Assembly (NCBI RefSeq): GCF_001998865.1
Contig: NZ_CP019607.1
Span: forward strand, 3,539,806-3,603,805
Origin: Tessaracoccus flavescens
Lineage (GTDB): Bacteria; Actinomycetota; Actinomycetes; Propionibacteriales; Propionibacteriaceae
DNA: 64,000 bases
Reading direction: 5' to 3'
Positions within the stretch are counted from its first letter, which is position 1, and each line of letters begins with the position of its first letter. The notes under the pieces were generated by a model. The model was not told where the DNA came from, ran no database searches, and worked only from the letters and a program-made list of their open reading frames with translations. A program made the translations under genes and the position numbers. Shown piece by piece: positions 35,152-44,358 of this stretch.

Positions 35152-36263
35152 CGCACGCCACCGAAGACGAGAAGCGGGACCTCCATCTCGGCAGCCGTCA
35201 ACGATCCGTGCATCCCGACGAGGGAGAACTCCCCAGGCGTGCCGACGCTCATCGCCGCGTGGTCGGCGGTCATGGCCGCCACCACGTCGCCGATGCGGGC
35301 CTCGCTCATGGACGTCACCTGCGGGCCGAACCATCCCGCCTCGATAGCCTCCTCGCGGCGCAGCACCGCGGCGCGTTCGCCGAGCACCGAGCCCCAGGCC
35401 CAGGCCGTTGCGCCGGGGTCGTCGCTGTAGATGTGCCTGAAGCGTGGTTCGCCACCAAGCGCCGTATACCCCGCAAGGCGCGGCTCCTCCTCGACGACGA
35501 GACGGCTCTCCTGCGGGACGTTGACCATGCCGTGATCGCCCGTGACAAGCAGGCACACGCCCTCTGGGAGCAGGTCGACCAGGCGAGCCACCATGTCGTC
35601 GACCGAGGCGAGCCGGTCGAGCCACTGCCAGGAGCCGACCCCGTAGCCGTGTCCGTCATGGTCGAGCATCCGCTCGTAGCAGTAGACGACGTCGGAGGCA
35701 AGGAGCGCATCGGTGACGAGCGAGGCGAAGTGGTCCGGGTCGCCCTCTGCCGAGACCGGGAAGTGCGTGGTGCCGGCGAAGGCGATCCTGGTCAGGGCGC
35801 TGCCCGCGAACCGGTCGAGGGTGACGGCGGCGCTCGGCCGCCCGATGCTGGCCAGCCGTTGGAAGATCGTGGGGGTCTGGGCGAAGCTCGCGATGTCGCT
35901 CGGGCCGCCGTCCCAGGTGAGGGCGTTGATGACCCTCCCGACGCTTGGTTCGAGGAACGTGTAGCCGGCCACCCCGTGCTCCCCGGTCGGCACACCCGTG
36001 CCGAGCGAGGTCAGCGACGTCGCCGTCGTGGACGGGACGGAGCACGTCAGCCGGGCGGCACCCACCATGGCCGGGGCCATCGTCTCGGCATGGTCGCCAT
36101 GCTCGAGCAGCTGGTGCCAGCCGAGACCGTCGACGAGAAGGACCACGTACTGGCGTGCCCTTGGCAGGTCGATCACCGGCTCCTCGTCGGTGAGCCGGGA
36201 CACCACGCTCGGGATCACGTTGATGAGCGCGAGGTCCTGGTAGCGCGGCTCGACGAACTGCAT
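35148..36263 (-). CDS. Alkaline phosphatase superfamily protein (nucleotide pyrophosphatase/phosphodiesterase type)
   Basis: The 371-residue protein has the metal site and nucleophile layout of the NPP group: VVLLVDGLGWHQL (first Asp), LTCSVPSTTATSLTSLGTGV (Thr nucleophile region), VVYCYERMLDHDGHGYGVGS (Asp, His) and LLVTGDHGMVN (Asp, His), with a C-terminal His in VGMHGSLTAAEM. No signal peptide is seen, so it is probably cytoplasmic. Substrates of this actinobacterial branch are unknown. It sits between DUF5998 (TGATG junction) and the glycosyltransferase (four-base overlap), a tight operon suggesting a shared pathway. Confidence 0.88.
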   Translation of the reverse strand: MQFVEPRYQDLALINVIPSVVSRLTDEEPVIDLPRARQYVVLLVDGLGWHQLLEHGDHAETMAPAMVGAARLTCSVPSTTATSLTSLGTGVPTGEHGVAGYTFLEPSVGRVINALTWDGGPSDIASFAQTPTIFQRLASIGRPSAAVTLDRFAGSALTRIAFAGTTHFPVSAEGDPDHFASLVTDALLASDVVYCYERMLDHDGHGYGVGSWQWLDRLASVDDMVARLVDLLPEGVCLLVTGDHGMVNVPQESRLVVEEEPRLAGYTALGGEPRFRHIYSDDPGATAWAWGSVLGERAAVLRREEAIEAGWFGPQVTSMSEARIGDVVAAMTADHAAMSVGTPGEFSLVGMHGSLTAAEMEVPLLVFGGVR

Positions 36264-36826
36264 CAGCCGACCGCGCCCTGCAGCCGCAGCCCGAAGGCGA
36301 CGAGGCGACGCGTGTTGTCGCCGTCGACCTGGCTGCTCATACGCACGGTGATGTCGTCCGGCTGGACCACCCCCGTGTAGCCGTGGTCGGCCTCGCAGGT
36401 CGGGTCCTCGCAGGCGGCCGGACCGAGATCGAGCCTGCGGGCGGCACCCCAGACGATCGAGACCCAGGCCTCGCTGAGCGAGTCGAGCTTCTCCGGGTCA
36501 CTCAGGGCCCGGGTGACGACGACCGAGTCGACAGAGCGCAGGGCGACGGCCTCGACGGTCGACAGCGCCTCGGGCCTGCCTCCCTCTCCTTCGTCCACAT
36601 GGCAGATGACAAGCAGCCGGGAGGTCCGCACCAGGACGGTGATGTGACGGTGCAGCTCGCGACCTGCGAAGGTCGCCTCATGCTGGACGAGGTAGTCGAG
36701 CACCTCCCGCCCACCGAGCCCCATCTCGACGGTCTCCGCCACGAGTGAGGGGTAGAACCCGCAGGTCTGGATCTCCTGGACAAGCTCGGCCGGAAGGGTC
36801 GAGTTGAAGTTGGCGGACTGACTCAC
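36263..36826 (-). CDS. DUF5998 family protein
   Basis: The 187-residue protein starts MSQSANFNSTLPAELVQEIQ and has conserved-looking TCGFYPSLVAETVEMGLGGR, HRHITVLVRTSRLLVICHVD and ACEDPTCEADHGYTGVVQPD, with a cysteine pair that might bind metal. This is the actinobacterial DUF5998 family, usually found just before the alkaline phosphatase-family gene, as here (the stop and start share one base). The function is unknown. It is the first gene of the DUF5998/phosphodiesterase/glycosyltransferase/tdk operon and is divergent from the App1 phosphatase gene 38 bp away. Confidence 0.88.
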   Translation of the reverse strand: MSQSANFNSTLPAELVQEIQTCGFYPSLVAETVEMGLGGREVLDYLVQHEATFAGRELHRHITVLVRTSRLLVICHVDEGEGGRPEALSTVEAVALRSVDSVVVTRALSDPEKLDSLSEAWVSIVWGAARRLDLGPAACEDPTCEADHGYTGVVQPDDITVRMSSQVDGDNTRRLVAFGLRLQGAVG

Positions 36827-36863
36827 CCGTCCATAATGTCATGGCTGCGTTAGGTTTAGAGCC

Positions 36864-37916
36864 ATGCCCTCGCGCCTCTTCATCGCATCCCGCATCGAAG
36901 ACCGACTCAACCGTCTCGCCAACCGGTTCCTCGGCAGACGTGGCTGGCAGGAGTCGATCGTCGCCTTCACCGGATACGGAACCACGGAGCAGCTGCGCGT
37001 CCTCGCCCGCGTCGTGCTGCGTCCCTCCGAGGATCTCGGCATCGTGCAGGCCGCCCAGGCCCTGATGTACCGCCGCGGCTGGCGCAACTTCATGAACGCC
37101 GCGAAGCCGGGAGCACAGGTCACCGTCGTGATCGGCGAGACCCGCATCCCGGTCGAGGCGGACCGCGGCGGCTACATCGACGTCCGGGTCAGGAACCCTG
37201 GGCTTCCCGCGGGCTGGCACACGGTCACGCTGGAGGGCGCGGGAGGATCGTCGACACTTGTCAACATCCAGGTGATCGGAGACGACGTCACCTTCGGCAT
37301 CGTGAGCGACATCGACGACACCATTTTGTCCACGCTGCTTCCCCGTCCCTTCATGGCGGCGTGGAACTCGTTCATCCTCACCGAACAGGCAAGGCAGGCC
37401 GTCCCGGGGATGGCACGGCTCTACCAGCAGCTGCTCGGGGCCCACCCCGGCTCCCCCATCATCTTCATCTCCACCGGGGCCTGGAACACCTATCCGATGA
37501 TCCAGCGCTTCGCCGCACGGCACGGCATCCCGCAGGGCGCGATGCTGCTGACGGACTGGGGCCCGACCCAGACGGGCTGGTTCCGCAGCGGCACCGACCA
37601 CAAGCGGCGGTCCCTGCGCGAACTGGCCAGGGATCTGCCCAACATCCGCTGGCTGCTGGTCGGCGACGACGGGCAGCACGATCCCGATCTCTACGCGGAG
37701 TTCGCGACCCTGCAGCCCGAGCATGTGCGGGCGCGCGCCATCCGGCAGCTCAGCCCCGGCGAGCACACGCTCGCGCACGGCCTCCCGATGGAGGTCGAGT
37801 CCGATCAACGCTGGGAGCCGGACATCGCCCCGGAGGTCCGCGCCCCCGACGGCGACGGCCTTGGCGAGGAGCTCGCAGCACTCTGCAGCCCGACACAGCA
37901 CGACGCTCAGCGGTAA
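36864..37916 (+). CDS. App1-family phosphatidate phosphatase (DUF2183)
   Basis: The 350-residue protein carries the HAD-like catalytic motif DIDDTIL (DxDxT) within TFGIVSDIDDTILSTLLP, followed by IIFISTGAWNTYPMIQRF and LLVGDDGQHDPDLYAEFA (motif with the acidic metal ligands). In yeast, App1 dephosphorylates phosphatidic acid; bacterial relatives are conserved but uncharacterised. A beta-rich N-terminal domain (about 70-145, with VTVVIGETRIPVEADRGGYI) precedes the catalytic part. No signal peptide or helix is visible. It is transcribed alone, divergent from DUF5998 and upstream of parC by 142 bp. Confidence 0.9.
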   Translation: MPSRLFIASRIEDRLNRLANRFLGRRGWQESIVAFTGYGTTEQLRVLARVVLRPSEDLGIVQAAQALMYRRGWRNFMNAAKPGAQVTVVIGETRIPVEADRGGYIDVRVRNPGLPAGWHTVTLEGAGGSSTLVNIQVIGDDVTFGIVSDIDDTILSTLLPRPFMAAWNSFILTEQARQAVPGMARLYQQLLGAHPGSPIIFISTGAWNTYPMIQRFAARHGIPQGAMLLTDWGPTQTGWFRSGTDHKRRSLRELARDLPNIRWLLVGDDGQHDPDLYAEFATLQPEHVRARAIRQLSPGEHTLAHGLPMEVESDQRWEPDIAPEVRAPDGDGLGEELAALCSPTQHDAQR

Positions 37917-38058
37917 TTCCGCCTGCACGGGCTAAACTCCCCAGGTTGCGAGCCGTCGATGGCCCGCCCTGCGGACCTCCCGGTCGCGCCCGCCGCCCGG
38001 CCAGCCGGGTCGCGGCAGGATCGCAACGAACCTCAACGTCACAGCACTAGGAGTCCAC

Positions 38059-40545
38059 ATGGCGAAGTCGAGCGTCGACGACGATCGGCTGGAAGAAGAG
38101 CACATCCTCGACGTCGACGTGACGCAGGAGATGGAGGCCAGCTTCCTGGAGTACGCCTACTCCGTCATCTACTCCCGTGCCCTTCCCGACGCCCGGGACG
38201 GCCTCAAGCCCGTCCAGCGGCGCATCCTGTTCTCGATGGACGAGATGGGAGTGCGGCCCGACCGCGGTCACGTGAAGTGCGCCCGCGTCGTCGGCCAGGT
38301 GATGGGTCTGCTGCATCCCCACGGGGACGGCGCCATCTACGACGCCCTCGTCCGCATGGGCCAGCCCTGGGCCGTGCGACTCCCCCTGATCGACGGTCAC
38401 GGCAACTTCGGCTCCCTCGACGCCGGACCGGCCGCGATGCGTTACACCGAGTGCCGGATGGCCAACCCCGCCGTCGCCATGACGCGGGGCCTCGACCAGG
38501 ACACGGTCGACTACAAGCCGAACTACGACGGCAAGGAGTCCGAGCCGGTCGTCCTGCCCGCCGCCTTCCCCAATCTTCTCGTCAACGGGGCGACCGGCAT
38601 CGCGGTCGGCATGGCGACCAACATCGCCCCGCACAACCTGATCGAGGTCGTCGCCGCCCTCCGCCAACTCCTGCGCAACCCCGAGATCGGCCTCGACGAG
38701 CTGATGCGCCACATCCCCGGCCCGGACTTTCCGACCGGCGGAAAGATCATCGGCCTCGACGGCGTCCGGGACGCCTACGCCACCGGTCGCGGCACCTTCA
38801 AGATCCGGGCAACGACCAGGATCGAGAAGGTCACCCCCCGCCGCATGGGCATCGTGGTGACCGAACTGCCCTACATGATCGGCCCCGAGAAGATCATCGA
38901 GCAGATCAAGAAGGGCGTCGACGACAAGAAGATCACCGGGATCGCCGACGTCAAGGACCTGACCGACCTCGTCAACGGCACCCGGCTCGTGATCGAGGTC
39001 AAGAACGGGATCAACCCCGAGGCCCTGCTCGAGCAGCTCTACAAGGCGACAAAGCTCGAGGACACCTTCGCGATCAACGCCGTCGCACTCGTCGAGGGCC
39101 AGCCGCGCACGCTCTCGCTGAAGGAGATGCTGGAGGTCTACCTCGCGCACCGCATCGAGGTGACGCTGCGTCGCTCCACCTTCCTGCTGAACAAGGCCGA
39201 GGAGCGCCTCCACCTCGTCCGCGGCCTGATCACCGCGATCGCCGACATCGACGACGTGATCGCGATCATCCGCACCTCCGACGACGCCGCCCAGGCGCGG
39301 GAACGCCTGATCGGGGCCTTCGACCTCACCGAGGTGCAGGCCAACTACATCCTCGACATGCAGCTGCGCAGGCTCACCCGCTACTCCACGATCGAGTTGG
39401 AGAAGGAGGCGGACGAGCTGGCCGGCCAGATCGGGGGACTTCGCGACATCATCGACAACGACCATGTGCTGCGCGACCTCGTCGGAGACGAGCTTGCCCA
39501 GGTGGCGAAGGAGTTCGGTACCCCGCGCCGCACCGTCCTGCTCGCCTCCTCCGGGGCGCCGACGGCGACCAAGGCGACCCCGCTCGAGGTGCCGGACGAC
39601 CCGTGCTGGGTGCTGCTGAGCGGCTCCGGCCTTGTCGCCCGCACCGACGCGCTCGCCCCGCTGCCGACGGAGGGCCGGGCCGCACACGACGTGGTCACGG
39701 CGAAGCTCGCCACCACCGCGAAAGCCGAGTTCGGCGTGATCACCAACCACGGCCGTCTGCTGCGCTGCAGCGCGATCGAACTGCCCACCGTCCCCCTGAC
39801 CGCCTCGGCGCCGAATCTGCAGGGCGGCAGCCTCGCCGCCGAGCTGTGGCCGCTCGAGCAGGGTGAGCGTCCCGTCGGGCTGACCACCCTCGATCCGGAC
39901 TCGCTCGGCCTGGCCCTCGGCACGGAGCGCGGCATCGTCAAGCGGGTGAACCCGGAGCAGCTGAGCAAGGACGCCTGGGACGTGATCCGGCTCGAGGACG
40001 GGGACCAGGTGGTCGGCGCCGTCGAGCTGACCGACCCGGAGGTCGACCTCGCGTTCATCAGCAGCGATGCGCAACTGCTGCACTTCCCCGCCTCGTCCGT
40101 ACGCCCACAGGGTCGCTCCGGCGGTGGCATCGCCGGCATCAAGCTCGCTCCGAAGGCCCGCGTGATCTGGTTCGGTGCGGTGCGCTCCGAGACCGACGAG
40201 GTGGTCACGATCTCCGGGTCCTCGTCCTCCCTGCCCGGCACCGAGACCGGCTCGGCGAAGGTGACGGCACTTGCCGAGTACCCGGGCAAGGGACGCGCAA
40301 CGGGAGGCGTTCGCGCCCACCGGTTCCTGAAGGGCGAGGACACGCTGCTGATCGCGGCCATCGGGCCGGCCCCGGTCGTGGCGGGCGCGGCCAGCGGTTC
40401 ACCCGTCGAACTGCCGAGCGTCCGTGGCCGCCGCGACGGCTCAGGAACCCCCGTCGCACAACCGGTGACGATGCTCTCCGGCCGGGGTGGGCACAGCCCC
40501 GAACCGACCGACAGCGGAGTACAGTCGCTCTTCGACGAGGAGTGA
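38059..40545 (+). CDS. parC: DNA topoisomerase IV subunit A (ParC-type)
   Basis: The 828-residue subunit cleaves and rejoins DNA during type IIA topoisomerisation. The N-terminal winged-helix domain contains [20 protein letters not shown], the [14 protein letters not shown] quinolone-resistance region and the catalytic Tyr 129 in [11 protein letters not shown] coiled coil follows (about 350-490), then a C-terminal beta-pinwheel (about 500-810) with no clear GyrA-box, favouring ParC over GyrA. AGGAG precedes the ATG at 38059. Its partner ParE is encoded about 6 kb downstream on the opposite strand, the usual actinobacterial spacing of this pair. The gene is intact. Confidence 0.93.
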   Translation: MAKSSVDDDRLEEEHILDVDVTQEMEASFLEYAYSVIYSRALPDARDGLKPVQRRILFSMDEMGVRPDRGHVKCARVVGQVMGLLHPHGDGAIYDALVRMGQPWAVRLPLIDGHGNFGSLDAGPAAMRYTECRMANPAVAMTRGLDQDTVDYKPNYDGKESEPVVLPAAFPNLLVNGATGIAVGMATNIAPHNLIEVVAALRQLLRNPEIGLDELMRHIPGPDFPTGGKIIGLDGVRDAYATGRGTFKIRATTRIEKVTPRRMGIVVTELPYMIGPEKIIEQIKKGVDDKKITGIADVKDLTDLVNGTRLVIEVKNGINPEALLEQLYKATKLEDTFAINAVALVEGQPRTLSLKEMLEVYLAHRIEVTLRRSTFLLNKAEERLHLVRGLITAIADIDDVIAIIRTSDDAAQARERLIGAFDLTEVQANYILDMQLRRLTRYSTIELEKEADELAGQIGGLRDIIDNDHVLRDLVGDELAQVAKEFGTPRRTVLLASSGAPTATKATPLEVPDDPCWVLLSGSGLVARTDALAPLPTEGRAAHDVVTAKLATTAKAEFGVITNHGRLLRCSAIELPTVPLTASAPNLQGGSLAAELWPLEQGERPVGLTTLDPDSLGLALGTERGIVKRVNPEQLSKDAWDVIRLEDGDQVVGAVELTDPEVDLAFISSDAQLLHFPASSVRPQGRSGGGIAGIKLAPKARVIWFGAVRSETDEVVTISGSSSSLPGTETGSAKVTALAEYPGKGRATGGVRAHRFLKGEDTLLIAAIGPAPVVAGAASGSPVELPSVRGRRDGSGTPVAQPVTMLSGRGGHSPEPTDSGVQSLFDEE

Positions 40546-40548
40546 TAC

Positions 40549-41040
40549 ATGAGTTTTGACGATCTGCTGGAGAACAACGCGGCCTATGCGGCCACCTTCA
40601 CCGACTCGAACTTCGACGGTGTGGCCCGGGCAGGAGTGGCGATCGTCACCTGCATGGATTCCCGGATAGAGCCACTTGCGATGCTCGGCCTCCATCTGGG
40701 GGACGCGAAGATCCTGCGTTCCCCCGGTGGCCGTGTCACGACCTCGGTCCTCAACGGCTGCGTGCTCGGGGTCCAACTGCTCCAGGTGGACCGGATCATG
40801 ATCATCCCGCACACCCGCTGCGCGATGGCCACCGGCACGGACGAGGACGTGCGCAGGAAGATCAGGGACACCAACGGCGTCAACGCGTCGTGGATGACCT
40901 TCGGTGCCTCACCCGATCAGATGACCCGCGTCCACGAGGACGTCGAGATGGTGCGCTCGCATCCGCTGATCGACGGCCGCGCCGAGGTCGGCGGCTTCAT
41001 GTACGACGTCGACACCGGCCGGCTCAAGCAGCTCATCTGA
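40549..41040 (+). CDS. Beta-class carbonic anhydrase family protein
   Basis: The 163-residue protein belongs to the short actinobacterial branch of beta carbonic anhydrases. Zinc ligands are visible as the Cys of VTCMDSRIEP (with the CxDxR Asp-Arg dyad) and as His and Cys in IIPHTRCAM; SPGGRVTTSVL is the second conserved block. The enzymes interconvert CO2 and bicarbonate. It starts 3 bp after parC, with its ribosome site (GAGGAG) inside the parC end, so it is co-transcribed. The three metal ligands and the dyad are all present, so activity is plausible. Confidence 0.92.
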   Translation: MSFDDLLENNAAYAATFTDSNFDGVARAGVAIVTCMDSRIEPLAMLGLHLGDAKILRSPGGRVTTSVLNGCVLGVQLLQVDRIMIIPHTRCAMATGTDEDVRRKIRDTNGVNASWMTFGASPDQMTRVHEDVEMVRSHPLIDGRAEVGGFMYDVDTGRLKQLI

Positions 41041-41046
41041 CCGCGT

Positions 41047-41754
41047 TCACGCCCCGACGAGCGTGGGCGGAAGCAGCGCCTCGTGGGCCTGCCTGATGTG
41101 CGCCTCCACCTTGTCGGCTGCGAGCGCCCCGTCGCCGAGGCGGAGTGCCTCGAGGATGGCCGTGTGCTCCACGTTCAGCTGCGCCCGCAGACGCTCCCAG
41201 TCCGGCAGGACCTCTTCGGCTTTGAGGATGGGCCGCGCAACCGCCTGACGGATCGCGACCGTGACGTCGCGGATGAGACGGTTGGCCCCGATCCGCGCGA
41301 TGGCGACGTGGAAGGCGGTGTCGATCTCGTTGAACGCCGCCGCGTCGGGCGTCTCGCGCATCTGGGCGAGCATCGCCTCGAGCTCGTCCAGCGCCTCGGG
41401 CGTGCAATGCAGTGCGGCCGCCGTCGCCGCGGCCCGCTCCAGAACCACCCGGGTCTCGGTGACCTCCCGGAAGGAGATCGCATCGAGGGCGACGTGGAGC
41501 TTCAGGATCCTGCCGAGCGCCTGTCCCTGACTCGCGGAGACGCGGGTTCCCCCGCCGGGGCCGGTGTGCGAGGTCACGACTCCCTGCGCCTGCAGCACCT
41601 TGATCGCCTCGCGGACCGCACTGCGGCTGGCGCCCAGTTGGGCGGAGAGCTCACGCTCGTTCGGCAGTCTGTCTCCAGGCGCAACACGCCCTTCCAGGAT
41701 CTCTCCCGTCAGATGATCGAGAACTGCCTCGAATCCGCCCGCTCCAGTGGTCAT
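41047..41754 (-). CDS. FadR-type GntR regulator of the lactate locus
   Basis: The 235-residue protein has an N-terminal winged helix-turn-helix (APGDRLPNERELSAQLGASR, SAVREAIKVLQAQG, GGGTRVS) and an all-helical FCD effector domain (about 80-220) whose metal or ligand residues include VLERAAATAAAL, DTAFHVAIARIGANR and EHTAILEAL. It is divergent from the lactate permease-lutABC operon, the arrangement of LldR/LutR regulators that respond to L-lactate. The ATG at 41754 is preceded by GGGGGT; the ATG at 41781 would add nine atypical residues. Control of the adjacent operon is inferred. Confidence 0.88.
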   Translation of the reverse strand: MTTGAGGFEAVLDHLTGEILEGRVAPGDRLPNERELSAQLGASRSAVREAIKVLQAQGVVTSHTGPGGGTRVSASQGQALGRILKLHVALDAISFREVTETRVVLERAAATAAALHCTPEALDELEAMLAQMRETPDAAAFNEIDTAFHVAIARIGANRLIRDVTVAIRQAVARPILKAEEVLPDWERLRAQLNVEHTAILEALRLGDGALAADKVEAHIRQAHEALLPPTLVGA

Positions 41755-41827
41755 GACCCCCATTGTTCCGCATTCGCGCAACCACGCACATCGGTGCCGA
41801 CAAGGCCGGACCTTCCTTAATCCGGAG

Positions 41828-41874
41828 TTGGTCTGACCTAAATGAAAGTCTCGTGTTACGTTTGGGCTGACCAG
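41828..41874. promoter_or_regulatory. Two candidate GntR/LldR operators upstream of the lactate operon
   Basis: TTGGTC-T-GACCTAA (41828-41841) is a near-perfect palindrome of the TGGT…ACCA type used by FadR-like GntR regulators. TTGGGCTGACCAG (41862-41874) is a related second site sharing CTGACC. They lie in the regulator-permease intergenic region. Confidence 0.5.
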
Positions 41875-41912
41875 CCTCCGGCTGGACTGTTACACGGACA
41901 ACGGAGTTCCAC

Positions 41913-43577
41913 ATGTTCACACCGCCACTCGAGCCGCTGGGGAGCCTCACGCTCTCAGCCCTCGTCGCGCTCCTGCCCCTCCTGGTGATGTTCTTCACCC
42001 TCGGCGTCCTCAAGTGGAAGGCGCACTGGGCAGGTCTCAGCTCTCTCGCCACCGCGTTGCTTGTCGCGATCTTCGCGTTCAAGATGCCCGCCGGGCTGGC
42101 CCTTCTCGCCGGCACCCAGGGCGCGGTCTTCGGCCTCTTCCCGATCACCTGGATCGTGCTCACCGCCATCTGGCTGTACCAGGTGACGGTGGTCAGCGGA
42201 CGTTTCGAGGACCTGCGCGCCACCTTCGGCCTTGTCTCGGACGACCCGCGCATCCTCGCGATCCTGATCGCGTTCTGCTTCGGCGGCCTGATGGAGGCAC
42301 TTGCGGGCTTCGGCGCCCCGGTCGCCATCACCGGCGTCATGCTGATGTCGATCGGCTTCTCGGCCTTCCGCGCGGCCATGGTCGTGCTGCTCGCCAACAC
42401 CGCCCCGGTCGCATTCGGCGCGGTGGCCATCCCGATCATCACCGCAGGCAACCTGACCGGCATCGACTACCACCACATCGGTGCGTACGTCGGCCACCAG
42501 TCCCCCGTCCTCGCGCTGTTCGTGCCCCTGCTGCTCATCCTGCTCGCCGACGGCAAGAAGGGCCTCAAGCAGGTCTGGCCGGCCGCGCTCGTGATCGGCG
42601 CCTCCTTTGCCGTGGCGCAGTGGATCTCCGCCACCTACCTCTCGGTCGAGCTGACCGACGTCATCGCCTCGCTGTTCGCGCTCGCCGCGGGAGTCGTGTT
42701 CCTCCGCTTCTGGAAGCCGAAGGGCGGCGACGAGGCGCTCGAGCGTCTTGCCGCCGAGCGCAGCCACGAGAAGCTCGAGGACGTCGCCGAGGCCGAGGGC
42801 CAGCCGACCGGCCCGCTCACCGGCGGCCGCATCTTCATGGCGCTTTTCCCCTATCTGCTCGTCATCGTCATCTTCTCCGCCGCGAAGCTGATCCCCGCAG
42901 TCGTCTCGTTCCTCGCGAGCACCGACCTCAAGATCAAGTGGCCCGGCCTCTACGGCAACCTCCTGACCGCTGCCGGCGAACCCGCGACCACGGCGATCTT
43001 CAACTTCCAGTGGCTCTCCAGCCCAGGCACGCTCCTGGTGATCACCGCGATCATCGTCGGTCTGGTCTACCGGGTCTCGTTCAAGGACATGGTCGGCGAG
43101 CTGTGGGCGACGGTGCACAAGATGCGCTGGTCCGCGCTGACCATCGCCTCGGTGCTCTCGCTGGCCTACGTGATGAACATGTCCGGCCAGACCATCACCA
43201 TCGGCAGCTGGATCGCAGGCGTCGGCACGGCGTTCGCGTTCTTCTCCCCCATCCTGGGCTGGATCGGCACCGCGGTCACTGGCTCCGACACCTCGGCCAA
43301 CGCGCTGTTCGCGACGCTGCAGCAGACGACCGCTGAGAAGGTCGGCCTCGATCCGACGCTTCTCGTCGCCGCCAACACCACCGGCGGCGTCGTCGGTAAG
43401 ATGATCAGCCCTCAGAACCTGGCCATCGCATGCTCCGCCGTCGGACTGCTCGGCGCAGAGTCGCAGCTGTTCCGCCGCGTCATCTGGTGGAGCCTCGGGA
43501 TGCTCGTGGTGCTGTGCCTGCTCGTCGGGCTGCAGTCCACCCCCATCCTCAGCTGGATGCTTCCCACCTTCAACTGA
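41913..43577 (+). CDS. lldP: L-lactate permease
   Basis: The 554-residue protein has about 12-14 membrane helices and is a member of the LctP/LldP family, which imports L-lactate and glycolate with protons. Family blocks include LIAFCFGGLMEALAGFGAPV, AVAIPIITAGNLTGIDYHHI and, near the end, TGSDTSANALFATLQQTTAE and AANTTGGVVGKMISPQNLAI. A hydrophilic loop (about 268-300) follows the first half. It heads an operon with lutABC encoding lactate oxidation. CACGGACAACGGAG precedes the ATG. The frame is intact. Confidence 0.94.
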   Translation: MFTPPLEPLGSLTLSALVALLPLLVMFFTLGVLKWKAHWAGLSSLATALLVAIFAFKMPAGLALLAGTQGAVFGLFPITWIVLTAIWLYQVTVVSGRFEDLRATFGLVSDDPRILAILIAFCFGGLMEALAGFGAPVAITGVMLMSIGFSAFRAAMVVLLANTAPVAFGAVAIPIITAGNLTGIDYHHIGAYVGHQSPVLALFVPLLLILLADGKKGLKQVWPAALVIGASFAVAQWISATYLSVELTDVIASLFALAAGVVFLRFWKPKGGDEALERLAAERSHEKLEDVAEAEGQPTGPLTGGRIFMALFPYLLVIVIFSAAKLIPAVVSFLASTDLKIKWPGLYGNLLTAAGEPATTAIFNFQWLSSPGTLLVITAIIVGLVYRVSFKDMVGELWATVHKMRWSALTIASVLSLAYVMNMSGQTITIGSWIAGVGTAFAFFSPILGWIGTAVTGSDTSANALFATLQQTTAEKVGLDPTLLVAANTTGGVVGKMISPQNLAIACSAVGLLGAESQLFRRVIWWSLGMLVVLCLLVGLQSTPILSWMLPTFN

Positions 43578-43581
43578 CAGA

Positions 43582-44358
43582 TTGGACGTTCTCGACGTGT
43601 TGAGCCCTGGAAGCCGCGTGGCGCTGTTCGCCACGTGCATCAACGACACAATGAAACCATCGATCCCGATCGCCACGGTCAAGCTCCTTGAGCGACTCGG
43701 GTGCACGGTCTCGTATCCGGAGAAGCAGACCTGCTGCGGCCAGATCATGACCAACACCGGCTATTACAAGGAAGCGCTGCCGACGGTGCGCAACTACGTC
43801 GACTCGTTCGAGGACTACGACTACATCGTCGGCCCCTCGGGCTCCTGCGTCGGCTCGGTGCGCGAGCAGCATGCCATGCTCGCGCACCGAGCCGGCGACG
43901 GTGGGCTCGAGGAGGCCGCGACGGCCGTCGCCGGGAGGACCTATGAGCTCACCGAGTTCCTGGTCGACGTGCTGGGGGTCACCGATGTCGGCGCCTACTT
44001 CCCACACCGGGTCACCTACCACCCCACCTGCCACTCCATGCGCATCACCAAGGTGGGCGACCGTCCACTGCAGCTGCTGAGGGCGGTGCGCGGCATCGAC
44101 CTGGTCGAGCTGCCCATGGCGGACCAGTGCTGCGGTTTCGGTGGCACCTTCTCGGTCAAGAACCCGGACGTCTCGATCGCCATGGCCTCGGACAAGGCTC
44201 GGCACGTGCGCTCCACCGACGCCGAGTACCTCGTGGCGGGCGACCAGGCCTGCCTGATGAACATCGGCGGCATCCTGCACCGGCAGCGCTCCGGCATCCA
44301 CACCATCCACATCGCAGAGATCCTCGCCAGCACCGAGAAGGAGGTGTCCGTCGCATGA
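43582..44358 (+). CDS. lutA: Lactate utilization protein A, CCG-domain Fe-S protein
   Basis: The 258-residue protein is the LutA/LldE subunit of the L-lactate dehydrogenase complex that oxidises lactate to pyruvate. It has two cysteine-rich CCG domains, with signatures EKQTCCGQIMTNTG (about 47-60) and DQCCGFGGTFSVK (about 180-192), plus YHPTCHSMR. These ligate non-classical iron-sulfur clusters. The start is unclear: a TTG at 43582, 4 bp after the permease, gives the longest product, and a GTG at 43597 is possible; family proteins begin near VALFATCIND. It overlaps lutB by four bases. Confidence 0.92.
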   Translation: MDVLDVLSPGSRVALFATCINDTMKPSIPIATVKLLERLGCTVSYPEKQTCCGQIMTNTGYYKEALPTVRNYVDSFEDYDYIVGPSGSCVGSVREQHAMLAHRAGDGGLEEAATAVAGRTYELTEFLVDVLGVTDVGAYFPHRVTYHPTCHSMRITKVGDRPLQLLRAVRGIDLVELPMADQCCGFGGTFSVKNPDVSIAMASDKARHVRSTDAEYLVAGDQACLMNIGGILHRQRSGIHTIHIAEILASTEKEVSVA

